Part shown: piece by piece, positions 16,728 through 25,552 of the stretch
How positions within the stretch are numbered: the first letter of the stretch is position 1
Layout: each line of letters opens with the position of its first letter
Assembly: GCA_965228695.1 (NCBI GenBank)
Contig: CBDDIB010000002.1
Span: 4,774,001-4,838,000, forward strand
DNA length: 64,000 nt
Direction of reading: 5' to 3'
DNA from: JAJFJD01 sp965228695
GTDB lineage: Bacteria > Pseudomonadota > Alphaproteobacteria > UBA8366
The notes under the pieces: model-generated
What the model was told of the DNA's origin: nothing
Database searches by the model: none
The model's input: the letters and a program-made list of their open reading frames with translations, nothing else
Translations under genes and position numbers: made by a program

Positions 16728-16768
16728 AAGGATGCCGCCGAGTCACCCCTGGGAACGGCGGCATCCTT
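16728..16768 (-). terminator. Long hairpin after the class II aldolase pair
   Basis: AAGGATGCCGCCG (16728-16740) pairs perfectly with CGGCGGCATCCTT (16756-16768) around a 15-base loop. It lies directly past the stop of the minus-strand aldolase gene at 16809. The T run on the minus strand is short (CTTCGTT), so it may be a weak terminator or an RNA 3 prime stabiliser. Confidence 0.6.
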
Positions 16769-16808
16769 CAAATTTCGGTACGCTCGAACGGCCGACCGGC
16801 CGCTTGGA

Positions 16809-17561
16809 TCAGTGGGCGTAGCTCGGGTCCATCCGATCGAGCCGGCGCAGATGGCCGGGCCAGCCCATATCGCCGAACGCGGTGCCGCGCGACACCATTT
16901 GGCCGCGGGTATGCTCGCCGACATCCTTCGACACGTGGATCAGCTCGGCCCCGGTCGACATCGCGTCGACCTGCGCCTGGCAGGATTTCTCCAGCCGGAA
17001 CATCATCCAGAAGGCCTCCTGGATATTGCGCCCGCAGGTCAGCAGGCCGTGGTTCTTGAGGATCAAGGCCATGTTCGTTTCACCGAGATCGCGCTGCAGC
17101 CGCTGGCATTCATCCAGGTTCGTCGCGACGCCTTCGTAGTCGTGATACGAGATGGCGTCGTAGAACAGCATCGAATGCTGCGACAGCGGCAGCAGTCCGC
17201 AGTCCATCGCGGACACGGCCATGCCGGCGCGGGTATGGGTGTGCAGCGAACAGGCGATGTCTTCCCGTCCGCCCAATACGGCGCTGTGGATCGTGAATCC
17301 GGCGGCGTTGACGCCGTATTCGCTGTCTTCGGTCAGGATGTCGCCGTCGAAGTTCACCTTGACCAGACTGGACGCGGTGATTTCCTCGAAGAACATCCCA
17401 TGCGGGTTCAGCAGGAAGGCATCGGGCTCGCCCGGCACCCGGGCGCCGACATGCGTGCCGGTCAGGTCGGACATGTCGTAGAAGTCCAGAAGACGATAGC
17501 AGGCGGCAAGATCGACGCGAGTCTGCCATTCCTCGGGGGTTACGCGGTCGCGCAATGACAT
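16809..17561 (-). CDS. Class II aldolase/adducin family protein (tandem copy 2)
   Basis: A 250-residue zinc-dependent aldolase/adducin-fold enzyme. Metal-binding histidines are His107 and His109 in LHTHTRAG and His171 in KNHGLL; the strand LLNPHGMFFEEITASSLVKV is typical. The family includes fuculose- and ribulose-phosphate aldolases and sugar-acid decarboxylases; the large set without phosphate-binding signature is of unknown substrate. It is the downstream member of a tandem pair with the gene at 17582-18373, 20 bases away, ending with the same PSY.H C-terminus, so the two derive from one duplication. RBS AAGGAAA lies upstream of the ATG at 17561. Confidence 0.85.
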   Translation of the reverse strand: MSLRDRVTPEEWQTRVDLAACYRLLDFYDMSDLTGTHVGARVPGEPDAFLLNPHGMFFEEITASSLVKVNFDGDILTEDSEYGVNAAGFTIHSAVLGGREDIACSLHTHTRAGMAVSAMDCGLLPLSQHSMLFYDAISYHDYEGVATNLDECQRLQRDLGETNMALILKNHGLLTCGRNIQEAFWMMFRLEKSCQAQVDAMSTGAELIHVSKDVGEHTRGQMVSRGTAFGDMGWPGHLRRLDRMDPSYAH

Positions 17562-17581
17562 TGGCTGGTTTCCTTCTCGGC

Positions 17582-18373
17582 TTAATGCTTGTAGCTAGGA
17601 TCGACGCGGTCGAGCTGCCGCAGATGGCCGGGCCAGCCGCGGTCCGCGCCGGCGGTACCGCCCTTGCGGAAATGCTCCGCCGTACTGTCCTGCACATCCT
17701 GCGAAATTTCCGTGACCTTGGCGCCGGCGGCCATGGCGTCGATCTGCGCCTGGCAGGCCTTCTCCAGCTTGTGAACCAGCCAGAAGGCATGCGGAATGTT
17801 GTAACCACAGGTCATGAGACCGTGATTGTGCAGGATCATCGCGATATTCGTCGACCCCAGGTCCGCCACGAGCCGCTCGCGCTCGTCCAGATTCGTCGCC
17901 ACGCCCTCATAGTCGTGATACCCGGTGTTGCCGATGAACCGCGCCGAATGCTGGGTGATCGGGAGCAGGCCGCATTTCAACATGGAGACGGCCATCCCGG
18001 CCCGCGTATGCGTATGCAGCACGCATTGCACGTCGTGGCGCGCGCCATGCACGGCACTGTGGATCGTGTAGCCCGCCGCGTTGATGCGGTATTCGGTATC
18101 GCTCAGGATGTTGCCGTCCATGTCGATCTTGACCAGGCTCGACGCCGTGATCTCGTCGAAGAACAAGCCGTAGGGATTGATCAGGAAGGTATCGTCCTCG
18201 CCGGGCACGCGCGCGGAAATATGCGTGCCCGTCAGATCGGACATGCCGTAATAGTCGACCAGCCGGTAACAGGCGGCCAAATCCACGCGTGTTTTCCATT
18301 CTTCCGGCGACACTTTCTCCTGCATCGTCGGGATATCTTCCGGGCGCACATCGATTGCTGCCAGCGCTGACAT
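17582..18373 (-). CDS. Class II aldolase/adducin family protein (tandem copy 1)
   Basis: A 263-residue homologue of the neighbouring gene, sharing VDLAACYRL.D.Y.MSDLTGTH, ITASSLVK, LHTHTRAGMAVS and the C-terminal RLDR.DPSY.H. Zinc ligands are His120, His122 and His184. It has an extra 20-residue N-terminus (MSALAAIDVRPEDIPTMQEK). The RBS AGAGGAAT precedes the ATG at 18373. Retention of all ligands in both copies implies both are active, possibly as a hetero-oligomer or with different substrates. The LLM oxidoreductase gene at 18526 is divergent, sharing a 152-base promoter region. Confidence 0.85.
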   Translation of the reverse strand: MSALAAIDVRPEDIPTMQEKVSPEEWKTRVDLAACYRLVDYYGMSDLTGTHISARVPGEDDTFLINPYGLFFDEITASSLVKIDMDGNILSDTEYRINAAGYTIHSAVHGARHDVQCVLHTHTRAGMAVSMLKCGLLPITQHSARFIGNTGYHDYEGVATNLDERERLVADLGSTNIAMILHNHGLMTCGYNIPHAFWLVHKLEKACQAQIDAMAAGAKVTEISQDVQDSTAEHFRKGGTAGADRGWPGHLRQLDRVDPSYKH

Positions 18374-18525
18374 GAGCGATTCCTCTCTGGGATAGAAACT
18401 GATTTAGAATTGAATGGGCCGCACCTCGGCTTGGCGTCCATTATAGCATAGGATCGACCGGTCCGGCCAAACCGACCCAAGCAAAAATTTTTCAACCGAA
18501 TTCAACTATCTAGGAGTTTTCCGAT

Positions 18526-19572
18526 ATGCGCGTTCTCACGATCCTGCCGCAACACAACCTGCAGGACGTTCCGGCCGAGGCGGCCGCCATCGAAGCGGCC
18601 GGCTACGACGGCGCGGTCACCATGGAAAACAAATACGAGCCGTTTCTGCCGCTCGCCGTGGCCGCGACGGCGACGAAGCGGATCGAACTGTCGACCGGCA
18701 TCGCGATCGCCTTCGCCCGCAGCCCCATGGTCGTCGCCGAAACCGCGCATGATCTGCAGACCGCGTCAAACGGCCGTTTCGCGCTCGGCCTCGGCTCGCA
18801 GGTCAAGGGGCACAACGAACGGCGGTTCAGCGTGCCGTGGAGCCCGCCGGTGCCCCGCCTGCGCGAATATATCGAAGGCATGCGCGCGATCTGGCGGTGC
18901 TGGGAAAAGGGAGAGAAGCTGAACTATGTCGGCGAGCATTATCAGTTCACCCTGATGACGCCGAATTTCATTCCCGACCGGAACGGACTGCCGCCGATCC
19001 CCGTGACCATCGCCGCGGTCGGCCCGGCGATGCTGCGGCTCGCCGGCCGGGTCTGTGACGGCGTGCGCCTACATCCATTTTGCACGCGGCGCTATCTCGA
19101 AGAGGTCGTGATGCCGCGGCTCGAGGAAGGCTTCGCCAAAGGCGGCACCAAGCGCGAGAATTTCGAGATCACCGGCGGCGGCTACATCGTCACCGGCCCC
19201 GACCAGGAAAGCATCGACAAACTGTTCGAGTGGGTGCGCTACCGCGTCGCCTTCTACGGCTCCACCCGCAGCTATTTCCCCGTCTGGGAGCTGCACGACC
19301 AACAGGATCTCGGGATGAAGCTGCATGAGATGTCGAAGCGCGGGGAGTGGGACAAGATGGCCGCCGAAGTCCCCGACGACATCGTGCATCTCTTCGCCGC
19401 CGTCGGCGGCTACGACGAAATCGTCGGCGCGACCGAGGCGCGTTTCGGCGGCATTTCCGACACGCTGAACGCCAGTATGTCCGCCGACGTGGATGTTTCG
19501 CTGCCGGGCGAAGTCATCGAGGGCCTGCAGAAAATCCGGACTCCATTCAAGGAATTCAAACAGACGTGGTGA
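18526..19572 (+). CDS. LLM-class flavin-dependent oxidoreductase
   Basis: A 348-residue luciferase-like (TIM barrel) oxidoreductase. It shows the family course: N-terminal MRVLTILPQHNLQDVPAEA, IELSTGIAIAFARSPMVVAETA, then GRFALGLGSQVKGHNERRF, MRAIWRCWEKG and PVTIAAVGPAMLRLAGRVCDGV. The last region and the length match the TIGR03617-type F420-dependent subgroup, but FMN is also possible. Substrate is unknown. A moderate RBS (AGGAG about 10 bases upstream) supports the start. It stands alone, divergent from the aldolase pair, and might belong to the same catabolic route; that is inference. Confidence 0.85.
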   Translation: MRVLTILPQHNLQDVPAEAAAIEAAGYDGAVTMENKYEPFLPLAVAATATKRIELSTGIAIAFARSPMVVAETAHDLQTASNGRFALGLGSQVKGHNERRFSVPWSPPVPRLREYIEGMRAIWRCWEKGEKLNYVGEHYQFTLMTPNFIPDRNGLPPIPVTIAAVGPAMLRLAGRVCDGVRLHPFCTRRYLEEVVMPRLEEGFAKGGTKRENFEITGGGYIVTGPDQESIDKLFEWVRYRVAFYGSTRSYFPVWELHDQQDLGMKLHEMSKRGEWDKMAAEVPDDIVHLFAAVGGYDEIVGATEARFGGISDTLNASMSADVDVSLPGEVIEGLQKIRTPFKEFKQTW

Positions 19573-19853
19573 TTCCGCCAAATCGCTCCGTCGCGCGTTC
19601 TCCCGACCGTTTCCCTCAAATTGCTACCGCAGGGTGAGAGATCGCCCCAAAAACCCGTATCGTTCGCTTCTTTTAGCGCCGAATGCAGGGTAAAAATCAA
19701 AGAATTGCAGAGATTGGGAATTTCATCCGCACAATTGATGTCACTACAACCGTGGCGAAATATCCGGGAATTTATGCGCGCAAGGGTAAGTCGATGTTAA
19801 GACATCGGGAATAAGGTTAACGCTCGAATTCATACTCAAAATTGTTTCCAATC

Positions 19854-21137
19854 ATGGCCGATAAAGACGATACCGAACAGCCGACAAAACCCCAGGCAAA
19901 CGGTACGCCAGCGAATGGCATCCGGGCGGCCGACGCTGCGGTATTGATCGTCGATCCGACGGATACCGCCGGGCCGCAAGCCCTGGAAATCCTGCGAAAG
20001 GCGGGTTTCGAGTCGGCGACTATTTCCGCCGATACCAAAACGGCACTCGCTGAAATCGCGTCCGCGCCCCCGAGTATCGTCTTGGCCGTACCCGGTGAGG
20101 CCAATGTCGACGGCCTCGCGCTGATCGCCGGCCTTCGGGATGGCGAAGACACATACTCGGGACCGATTTTGTTCTTCACGGAGGCCTCGGATCACGCCAG
20201 CCATCGGGAATTGCTTTCCTATGTGGGCACCGACTTCGTGTCACTGCCGCTCGACCCGGTCGAACTGATTGCCCGGGTGCAATCGCACTCCCAGGCACAA
20301 GCGAAACTGAACCGCCGGACCAAGCGCCTCGACAGCGCACTCGCTCTGTTGAAGGAAACGGAAAAGCGGCTGGCCAGCGAACTGGAGTCCGTCCGGTCCG
20401 AAAACCGCGAACGCATCGACTACTTCGCCGAAACGCACCACGAGTTGCGCACGCCGCTCAATGCGATCTGCGGCATGTCCGACGCGATGCGGCAGGAATC
20501 ATTCGGCCCCATGCCCGACGGCAAGTACAAGGAATACGCCGGCAACATCTTCGATGCGGGTCAGCACCTGCTCGGCATCATCGACTCGCGGCTCGACCTG
20601 ACCCGGATCGAGGTCGGCGCCGAGCCGCTCGAGATCGAAGATGTCAGCGTCAACAGCGTCATCGAGGAAACCACCGAGATGCTCGGCCAACTCGCCGTCG
20701 ACGCCAACATCAACCTCGAAATCGACATCGAGCCCGATCTGCCGATCATCGAGACCGACAAGCGCAAGCTGAAACAGGTGCTGGTCAACCTCGTCTCCAA
20801 CGCGATCAAATATACGCCGGAGCACGGCCGCGTGATGCTGTCGGCGAAGCGCGCGGAAAAAGAGGGCGTCCTGGTCCTGGTCGTGTCGGATACCGGTATC
20901 GGCATGACGGCGGAGAATCTGCACGAGGTAATGAAACCGTATAAACGCGGCACCCACGATGAAAAGGGTACCGGGCTTGGTCTGCCGATCGCCCGCAAGC
21001 TGATCGAATTGCTCGGCGGCGAAATCGACCTGCGCAGCGCGCCCGGCCGCGGCACGTCGGTGAAGATCGAGCTGCCGACCTCGATCCCGGGACAATCGCC
21101 CCGCGGAAAATCGTCATCGAAAGCGGCGTCCGGCTAG
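19854..21137 (+). CDS. Soluble histidine kinase with degenerate N-terminal receiver domain
   Basis: A 427-residue protein without transmembrane helices. Residues 1-145 form a receiver-like domain; 147-191 are a predicted coiled coil; then a HisKA domain with the phospho-acceptor His196 in THHELRTPLNAI and an HATPase_c domain with N box NLVSNAIKYTP (Asn316), G1 DTGIGM (346-351) and G2 GTGLGL (372-377). The dimerisation helix wording (SDAMRQESFGPMPDGKYKEYAGNIFDAGQHLL) resembles PleC/DivJ/PdhS kinases. In the receiver the phosphorylatable Asp is Val79 and the conserved Lys is Leu131, so it should not be phosphorylated. A TTG at 19842 could add 4 residues; RBS is weak for both. Ends convergent with the aconitase-type small subunit, overlapping by 4 bases. 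Confidence 0.9.
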   Translation: MADKDDTEQPTKPQANGTPANGIRAADAAVLIVDPTDTAGPQALEILRKAGFESATISADTKTALAEIASAPPSIVLAVPGEANVDGLALIAGLRDGEDTYSGPILFFTEASDHASHRELLSYVGTDFVSLPLDPVELIARVQSHSQAQAKLNRRTKRLDSALALLKETEKRLASELESVRSENRERIDYFAETHHELRTPLNAICGMSDAMRQESFGPMPDGKYKEYAGNIFDAGQHLLGIIDSRLDLTRIEVGAEPLEIEDVSVNSVIEETTEMLGQLAVDANINLEIDIEPDLPIIETDKRKLKQVLVNLVSNAIKYTPEHGRVMLSAKRAEKEGVLVLVVSDTGIGMTAENLHEVMKPYKRGTHDEKGTGLGLPIARKLIELLGGEIDLRSAPGRGTSVKIELPTSIPGQSPRGKSSSKAASG

Positions 21138-21640
21138 CCGGCCTCCGGCGGCGCCACCAACCCTTCCTTTTCCAGCAACGGATAGATACCGCCTGCCGTC
21201 AGGATGCGCAGCAGCGCGTCCGGAATGGGCTTCGCCTCCAGCGATTTTTCCGTGTTGACGTTCCGGACCGTGAAGTCGTCGAAGGACACCGCGGCGACGT
21301 CGCCTTCGGTGAAAAGGTCCGTCACCCCCGGACATTCCAGCGCCGGAAATCCGAAATTGATGCAGTTCCGGTAGAACAGCCCGTTGATCGTTTCCGCGAC
21401 GAGACAGGCCACGCCGAGCAAGCGCAGATTCCGGGCGGCGGGGCGTGACGATCCCATGCCGAAATTCGGTTCGGCGACAATAATGTCGCCCTTACTCATC
21501 TCGTCGACCCAGCCGGGACGGTTCGCCGAAAAGATATAGTTGATCTGTTCCTCCGGCGGCAGGTAGTAGCACCGGCTCGGCAGAATGAGATCGGTGTTGA
21601 TGTTGGCCTCGAAGCGCCAGGTCTTGCCCTCGAACTGCAT
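21134..21640 (-). CDS. Aconitase-family small (swivel) subunit, LeuD/DmdB-like
   Basis: A 168-residue swivel-domain subunit of a two-subunit aconitase-family hydro-lyase. The active-site loop is NFGMGSSRPAARNLR in place of the LeuD-type NFGCGSSRE.A, and the substrate-specificity loop near the N-terminus reads NINTDLILPSRCYYLPPEEQ. Both differ from 3-isopropylmalate isomerases and suggest another substrate, for example a dimethylmaleate or homoaconitate type. It lies 2 bases after the large subunit stop, with RBS GGGGAGG, so the pair is translated together. It is the last gene of the IclR-to-LeuD cluster. The exact substrate cannot be read from sequence. Confidence 0.85.
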   Translation of the reverse strand: MQFEGKTWRFEANINTDLILPSRCYYLPPEEQINYIFSANRPGWVDEMSKGDIIVAEPNFGMGSSRPAARNLRLLGVACLVAETINGLFYRNCINFGFPALECPGVTDLFTEGDVAAVSFDDFTVRNVNTEKSLEAKPIPDALLRILTAGGIYPLLEKEGLVAPPEAG

Positions 21641-21642
21641 GC

Positions 21643-22911
21643 CTAACCTCCCCGTCCGAGAAACTCACTTGGATCGGCGATCGTCCCTTTGATCGCCGAG
21701 GCCGCCACCGTCGCCGGCGATCCCATGTAGATCTTCGCGCTGGGATCGCCCATGCGCCCCTTGAAGTTCCGCGTGCTTGCCGTGATGCAGGTCTCGCCCG
21801 CCGCCAGCACACCGAGATGCCCGCCGCCGCAGGCCCCGCAGGTCGCGTTGGTCACCACCGCGCCGGCCTCGACGAGAGCCGACAGAACGCCACTTTTCGC
21901 CGCCTGCCGGTAGATGGTCTGCGAGCCCGGCGTGACGATCAGGCGCACCTTGTCCGACACTTGCCGCCCCGCCAGCACCTTCGCCGCACATTCCAAGTCG
22001 TCGATCGTGCCGTTGGCGCAAGACCCGATGAAGGCCTGGTCGATCGCGGTGCCCGCGAGATCGCCGACCGGCCGTGAATTGTCCAACACGCTGTCGGGCA
22101 AGGCCACGAGCGGCTCGATCTCGTCGAGACGAATCGTCCGCCGGTCGGCATAGGCCGCGTCCTCGTCCGGGACTTGCGCTTCATAGGCCGGATGGTCCGG
22201 ATTATGGGCGGCGATATGATCGAACAGGATTCGATCGGGCTCGAAGGTGGCGAATTCGGCGCTCAACTCCGCCCCCATCGTGGTCAGTGTGCGCCGTGCG
22301 TTCATGTTCAGTTGCGGCAGTGCGGCCCCGCCGAACTCGACATTCATCGTTTCATGCCCGCCATACGTGCCCGCGATATGCAGGAATACGTCCTTCATCG
22401 ACACCGCCGGATTGAAACTGCCCTCCAGGTCATAGCGCACCGTCTCGCCGACCCGGAACCAGGTTTCGCCCTTGGTCAGCGCATAGGTGATATCCGGCGC
22501 GCCGACGCCGCGGGCCACGCAGTTGAACGCCCCGGCGCTGCAGGTATGCGAATCGCTGCACAGCAGGACCGTGCCCGGCATCGCATAGGCATGGTCCGCC
22601 ACCAGGACATGGGCGATGCCCTGCGTTCGTCCCACGTCGTGGAAGCGCTTGATGCCGAACTTTTCGACAAAACGCCGGCCCGTCTGATGCGCGGTGGCGC
22701 TCGCCACATGGGCCGCGGGCGCGCGGTGATCGAACGCAACGACCACGCGCTCGGGATCGATCACATGCAGGACCTCGCGCCATACGCTGTCCATGAAGTT
22801 GTTGTCGAACATAACCACCGTATCGACGTTGACGGTGACCAGTTCGCCCGGCCGCACACGATCCTGCCCGCTCTGCCGGGCGAGGATCTTCTCGATGATG
22901 GTCATACCCAT
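21643..22911 (-). CDS. Aconitase-family large subunit, homoaconitase/dimethylmaleate hydratase type
   Basis: A 422-residue hydro-lyase subunit of the short (archaeal-like) LeuC class. The 4Fe-4S ligands are Cys298 in GSCANG and Cys358/Cys361 in TCGACGGGH. The substrate-binding segment is LLCSDSHTCSAGAFN (about 117-130) rather than the CGDSHTSTHGA of standard LeuC. It hydrates or dehydrates a carboxylic acid with the adjacent small subunit. Since the next upstream gene is an ICL/PEPM lyase and the operon carries a carboxylate transporter, the reaction is probably catabolic: for example dimethylmaleate to 2,3-dimethylmalate, as in nicotinate degradation, or a methylated homologue of citrate. 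The ATG at 22911 has RBS AAGGAAA. Confidence 0.85.
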   Translation of the reverse strand: MGMTIIEKILARQSGQDRVRPGELVTVNVDTVVMFDNNFMDSVWREVLHVIDPERVVVAFDHRAPAAHVASATAHQTGRRFVEKFGIKRFHDVGRTQGIAHVLVADHAYAMPGTVLLCSDSHTCSAGAFNCVARGVGAPDITYALTKGETWFRVGETVRYDLEGSFNPAVSMKDVFLHIAGTYGGHETMNVEFGGAALPQLNMNARRTLTTMGAELSAEFATFEPDRILFDHIAAHNPDHPAYEAQVPDEDAAYADRRTIRLDEIEPLVALPDSVLDNSRPVGDLAGTAIDQAFIGSCANGTIDDLECAAKVLAGRQVSDKVRLIVTPGSQTIYRQAAKSGVLSALVEAGAVVTNATCGACGGGHLGVLAAGETCITASTRNFKGRMGDPSAKIYMGSPATVAASAIKGTIADPSEFLGRGG

Positions 22912-22931
22912 GGCGTTTTCCTTCGCAGCCG

Positions 22932-23858
22932 CTAGTCGCCGGCCGCGCTTTTCGGGGTGGTATCGCCCTCGGCCGCGTAGCGATGTTCCATCTCGGTCAG
23001 CGTGTCGTATCCGACCAGCGCGTTGACCTCGTCGAAGGACACCAACAGATCGGGCCGATCCACCTCCTCGTTGCTCGCCACCATCTCCTGGAAGGCATCC
23101 ATGGCGTTCATCATGCCGCGCACCGCCGAGGTCGACAGCAACCGCGGATAGCTGACAGCGGCGACGCCCATCTCCTGCAAGCGGCCCGGCGAGATCAGCG
23201 GCGTGGTCGGGCGCGACCGGATGCCGAGCCCCATGTTGACGGTCAGCGGCTTGGGCACGCTACGCGCCACCTTTTCGATATCCTCCGCCGACAGCAGCGC
23301 ATCGGCGAAAAGGAGATCCGCCCCCGCCTCCGCATACATGTTCAGCCGGTCGATGGCGGCGTTAAGACCCAGCACGCCGGCCGCGTCGGTCCGCGCCTTG
23401 ATGACGAAATCGTCGTCGCGGCGCGCGTCGCAGGCGGCCTTGACCTTCTGCACCATTTCCTCCGCCGGGATCACGTCCTTGCCGACCATGTGGCCGCACC
23501 GCTTGGGCCAGACCTGATCCTCGAACATGACGGCGGCAACACCGGCCTGCTCGAAGGCGCGCGTCACGAAATGAACGTTGACCGCATTGCCGTAGCCGGT
23601 GTCGGCATCGGCATGCAACAGCAGGTCTTCGGCGCAATCGGCGATCGCCCGGCAGAAACGCAGGTTGTCCTCCAGTCCCATGATGCCTTTGTCCGACCAG
23701 CCGAGATGACATTCGGAGAGGCCGGCGCCGGAGATCGCACCGCTCTTGAATCCACGCGCCTGGACCAGCCGGGCGCTGTATCCGTCATACACCCCGGGCG
23801 AAATCAGGATATCCGGCCCGTCGAGCAACTCCTTCAGGCGGCGTCCTTTGCTTTTCAT
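22932..23858 (-). CDS. Isocitrate lyase/PEP mutase superfamily lyase (operon copy)
   Basis: A 308-residue ICL/PEPM-fold enzyme. Mg-binding and catalytic stretches are visible: SPGVYDGYSARL, ADADTGYGNAVNV, MFEDQVWPKRCGHM with the catalytic KRCGH, and FVIKARTDA. The KRCGH motif is the lyase signature shared with methylisocitrate lyase, 2,3-dimethylmalate lyase, oxaloacetate hydrolase and isocitrate lyase. Next to an aconitase-family pair it is likely the cleaving enzyme for the hydrated product, giving pyruvate or glyoxylate plus a carboxylate. RBS AGGAGA lies upstream of 23858. It is nearly superimposable on the gene at 30809-31702, so the two are paralogues with separate contexts. Confidence 0.9.
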   Translation of the reverse strand: MKSKGRRLKELLDGPDILISPGVYDGYSARLVQARGFKSGAISGAGLSECHLGWSDKGIMGLEDNLRFCRAIADCAEDLLLHADADTGYGNAVNVHFVTRAFEQAGVAAVMFEDQVWPKRCGHMVGKDVIPAEEMVQKVKAACDARRDDDFVIKARTDAAGVLGLNAAIDRLNMYAEAGADLLFADALLSAEDIEKVARSVPKPLTVNMGLGIRSRPTTPLISPGRLQEMGVAAVSYPRLLSTSAVRGMMNAMDAFQEMVASNEEVDRPDLLVSFDEVNALVGYDTLTEMEHRYAAEGDTTPKSAAGD

Positions 23859-23985
23859 CGAGTCTCTCCTAGTCAGTCTGATTAGTTCCTGCCGGCGTGC
23901 CTAACAGCCATCCCAAACCATGTGGGCAAGAAAATCGGCACAGCGCTATCGAGCAGGCTCCGGCGAACGACAAAGATGTTTCAGC

Positions 23986-25521
23986 CTATGGGCGGTGCGC
24001 AGCGAAATCGTCACGCACATCATCATCCGACCCCGGTTTTCTGGTGGACTGATAAATTCGATAAAAAAGCGCGAAGATGCCAAGGCCGAAGAATGCCAAG
24101 GCGATCGGTCTATCCAGAAAAATCCATGCTCCGTTGTCGTCCAGCAAGAGGGATTGGCGCAGGGCGCGCTCCAACCCGGGCCCCAGAATAAAGGCGATTA
24201 CGAAGGCCGGCAAACTCATGTCCAGACGCTTCAGGATATAGCCAAAAACACCGAAGGCCGTCATCACGACCATATCCGAAATGTTCTGACGCGTGGCGAA
24301 CACCGCCACATAACAAGTCACGAAGATAATAGGGTAGATCATCCGAGCGGGTATCCTGGCGATCAGCCGTCCGACGTGTACGCTGCCCCAATACCCAACG
24401 ATGAAATAAGTCACGATGCAAACAAGCCCGGCGGCAAACATGCCGAATATGATGTCATGCGATGTCGAGAACACGCGCGGCCCGATAATGATGCCGTGGA
24501 TGAGCATCACACCGGACAACAGGGCGGCAGCCGTGCTGCCCGGTATTCCCAGAGTCAGGAGTGGAATAATATTGGCCCCCGACGTCGCATTGTTCGACGC
24601 CTCCGCCGCCGCAATCCCTTCGATTTCCCCCTTGCCCCACGTTTCAGGCGATTTGGATTTTCGCTTGGCAGCCGCATACGCCACGAAACACGCCACCGCA
24701 GAGCCGACGCCGGGCAACATGCCGATCGCCGTACCGATCCCGCTCGATCGCAAGAGGGTCGGTAGAACGCGGCGATACTCCTGCCAGGTTACATAATGAT
24801 CGGCCGGGTCCGAGGATGCCGCCGCGATCGCCGCGTCGTGGATTACAAATGTCCGATCCGCGGCTTTGGCGAACACCTCGGACAACACAAACACGCCCAA
24901 TAGAACCGGGACCAAGGGTATGCCGTCCGCGAGATACTCCAAGCCGAAGGTGAACCGCTCGTCCGCCGTAATGGGATCCGCGCCGACCTGCGAAAACAGA
25001 ATACCGAGGAGGACACTCAGTAAACCGGCTAGGATTGACTTCCCCAAGAGGCTTCCGATGACGATAAAGGCGCAAAACAGTATCGCCACGAATTCCGGCG
25101 GCCCGAGATTCGTCGCATAGACCGCAAGTGTCGCCGCGCCGAATATCAGGATCAGCTCCGACACGATGTCGCCTTGCGCCGAAGCGATGACTGCCATGCG
25201 GAGCGCCTTTCCCTGCTTTCCCAGCTTGGTGAGTGGAAAACCTTCCATCTGAGTTGCCGACGCCTGCGGCGTTCCCGGCGTGTTGAACAGAATCGCCGGA
25301 ATGGACCCGCCAAAGTCGGAGGATTTACTGACCGTATAAATGAGCGCGAGTGCCGGTAGCGGGTCCATATAAAACGTCACCGGGATCAGCAGCGAAATCA
25401 TTGCCCCCGAGGACAGGCCGGGGATCGCCCCGCCAATCAAACCGATCAGGGTCCCCACAACCGCAAAGAAAATCGGATGCCATGACGAAAACAGTGCAGC
25501 AAATCCATCGACGATACCCAT
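23986..25521 (-). CDS. tctA: Tripartite tricarboxylate transporter, large membrane subunit TctA
   Basis: A 511-residue integral membrane protein of the TctA/DUF112 family with about 10-12 hydrophobic helices. The family signatures GAIPGLSSGAMISLLIP (N-terminal) and IGMLPGVGSAVACFVAYAAAKR (centre), and GSIPAILFNTPGTP, are all present. With TctB and the binding protein TctC it forms a sodium- or proton-coupled secondary importer for carboxylates. The gene is 31 bases downstream of tctB and followed by the ICL/PEPM gene, supporting the transport of that enzyme's substrate precursor. C-terminus is charged and cytoplasmic (KPGSDDDVRDD). Confidence 0.95.
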   Translation of the reverse strand: MGIVDGFAALFSSWHPIFFAVVGTLIGLIGGAIPGLSSGAMISLLIPVTFYMDPLPALALIYTVSKSSDFGGSIPAILFNTPGTPQASATQMEGFPLTKLGKQGKALRMAVIASAQGDIVSELILIFGAATLAVYATNLGPPEFVAILFCAFIVIGSLLGKSILAGLLSVLLGILFSQVGADPITADERFTFGLEYLADGIPLVPVLLGVFVLSEVFAKAADRTFVIHDAAIAAASSDPADHYVTWQEYRRVLPTLLRSSGIGTAIGMLPGVGSAVACFVAYAAAKRKSKSPETWGKGEIEGIAAAEASNNATSGANIIPLLTLGIPGSTAAALLSGVMLIHGIIIGPRVFSTSHDIIFGMFAAGLVCIVTYFIVGYWGSVHVGRLIARIPARMIYPIIFVTCYVAVFATRQNISDMVVMTAFGVFGYILKRLDMSLPAFVIAFILGPGLERALRQSLLLDDNGAWIFLDRPIALAFFGLGIFALFYRIYQSTRKPGSDDDVRDDFAAHRP

Positions 25522-25552
25522 TTCAATTCATTCCACGCTGAGACCGCCGGCC

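Noticed and set aside
19683..19814. 43-codon frame (MQGKNQRIAEIG...) before the histidine kinase
   Set aside because: There is no RBS upstream and no family; chance frame in an A/T-rich leader is more likely.
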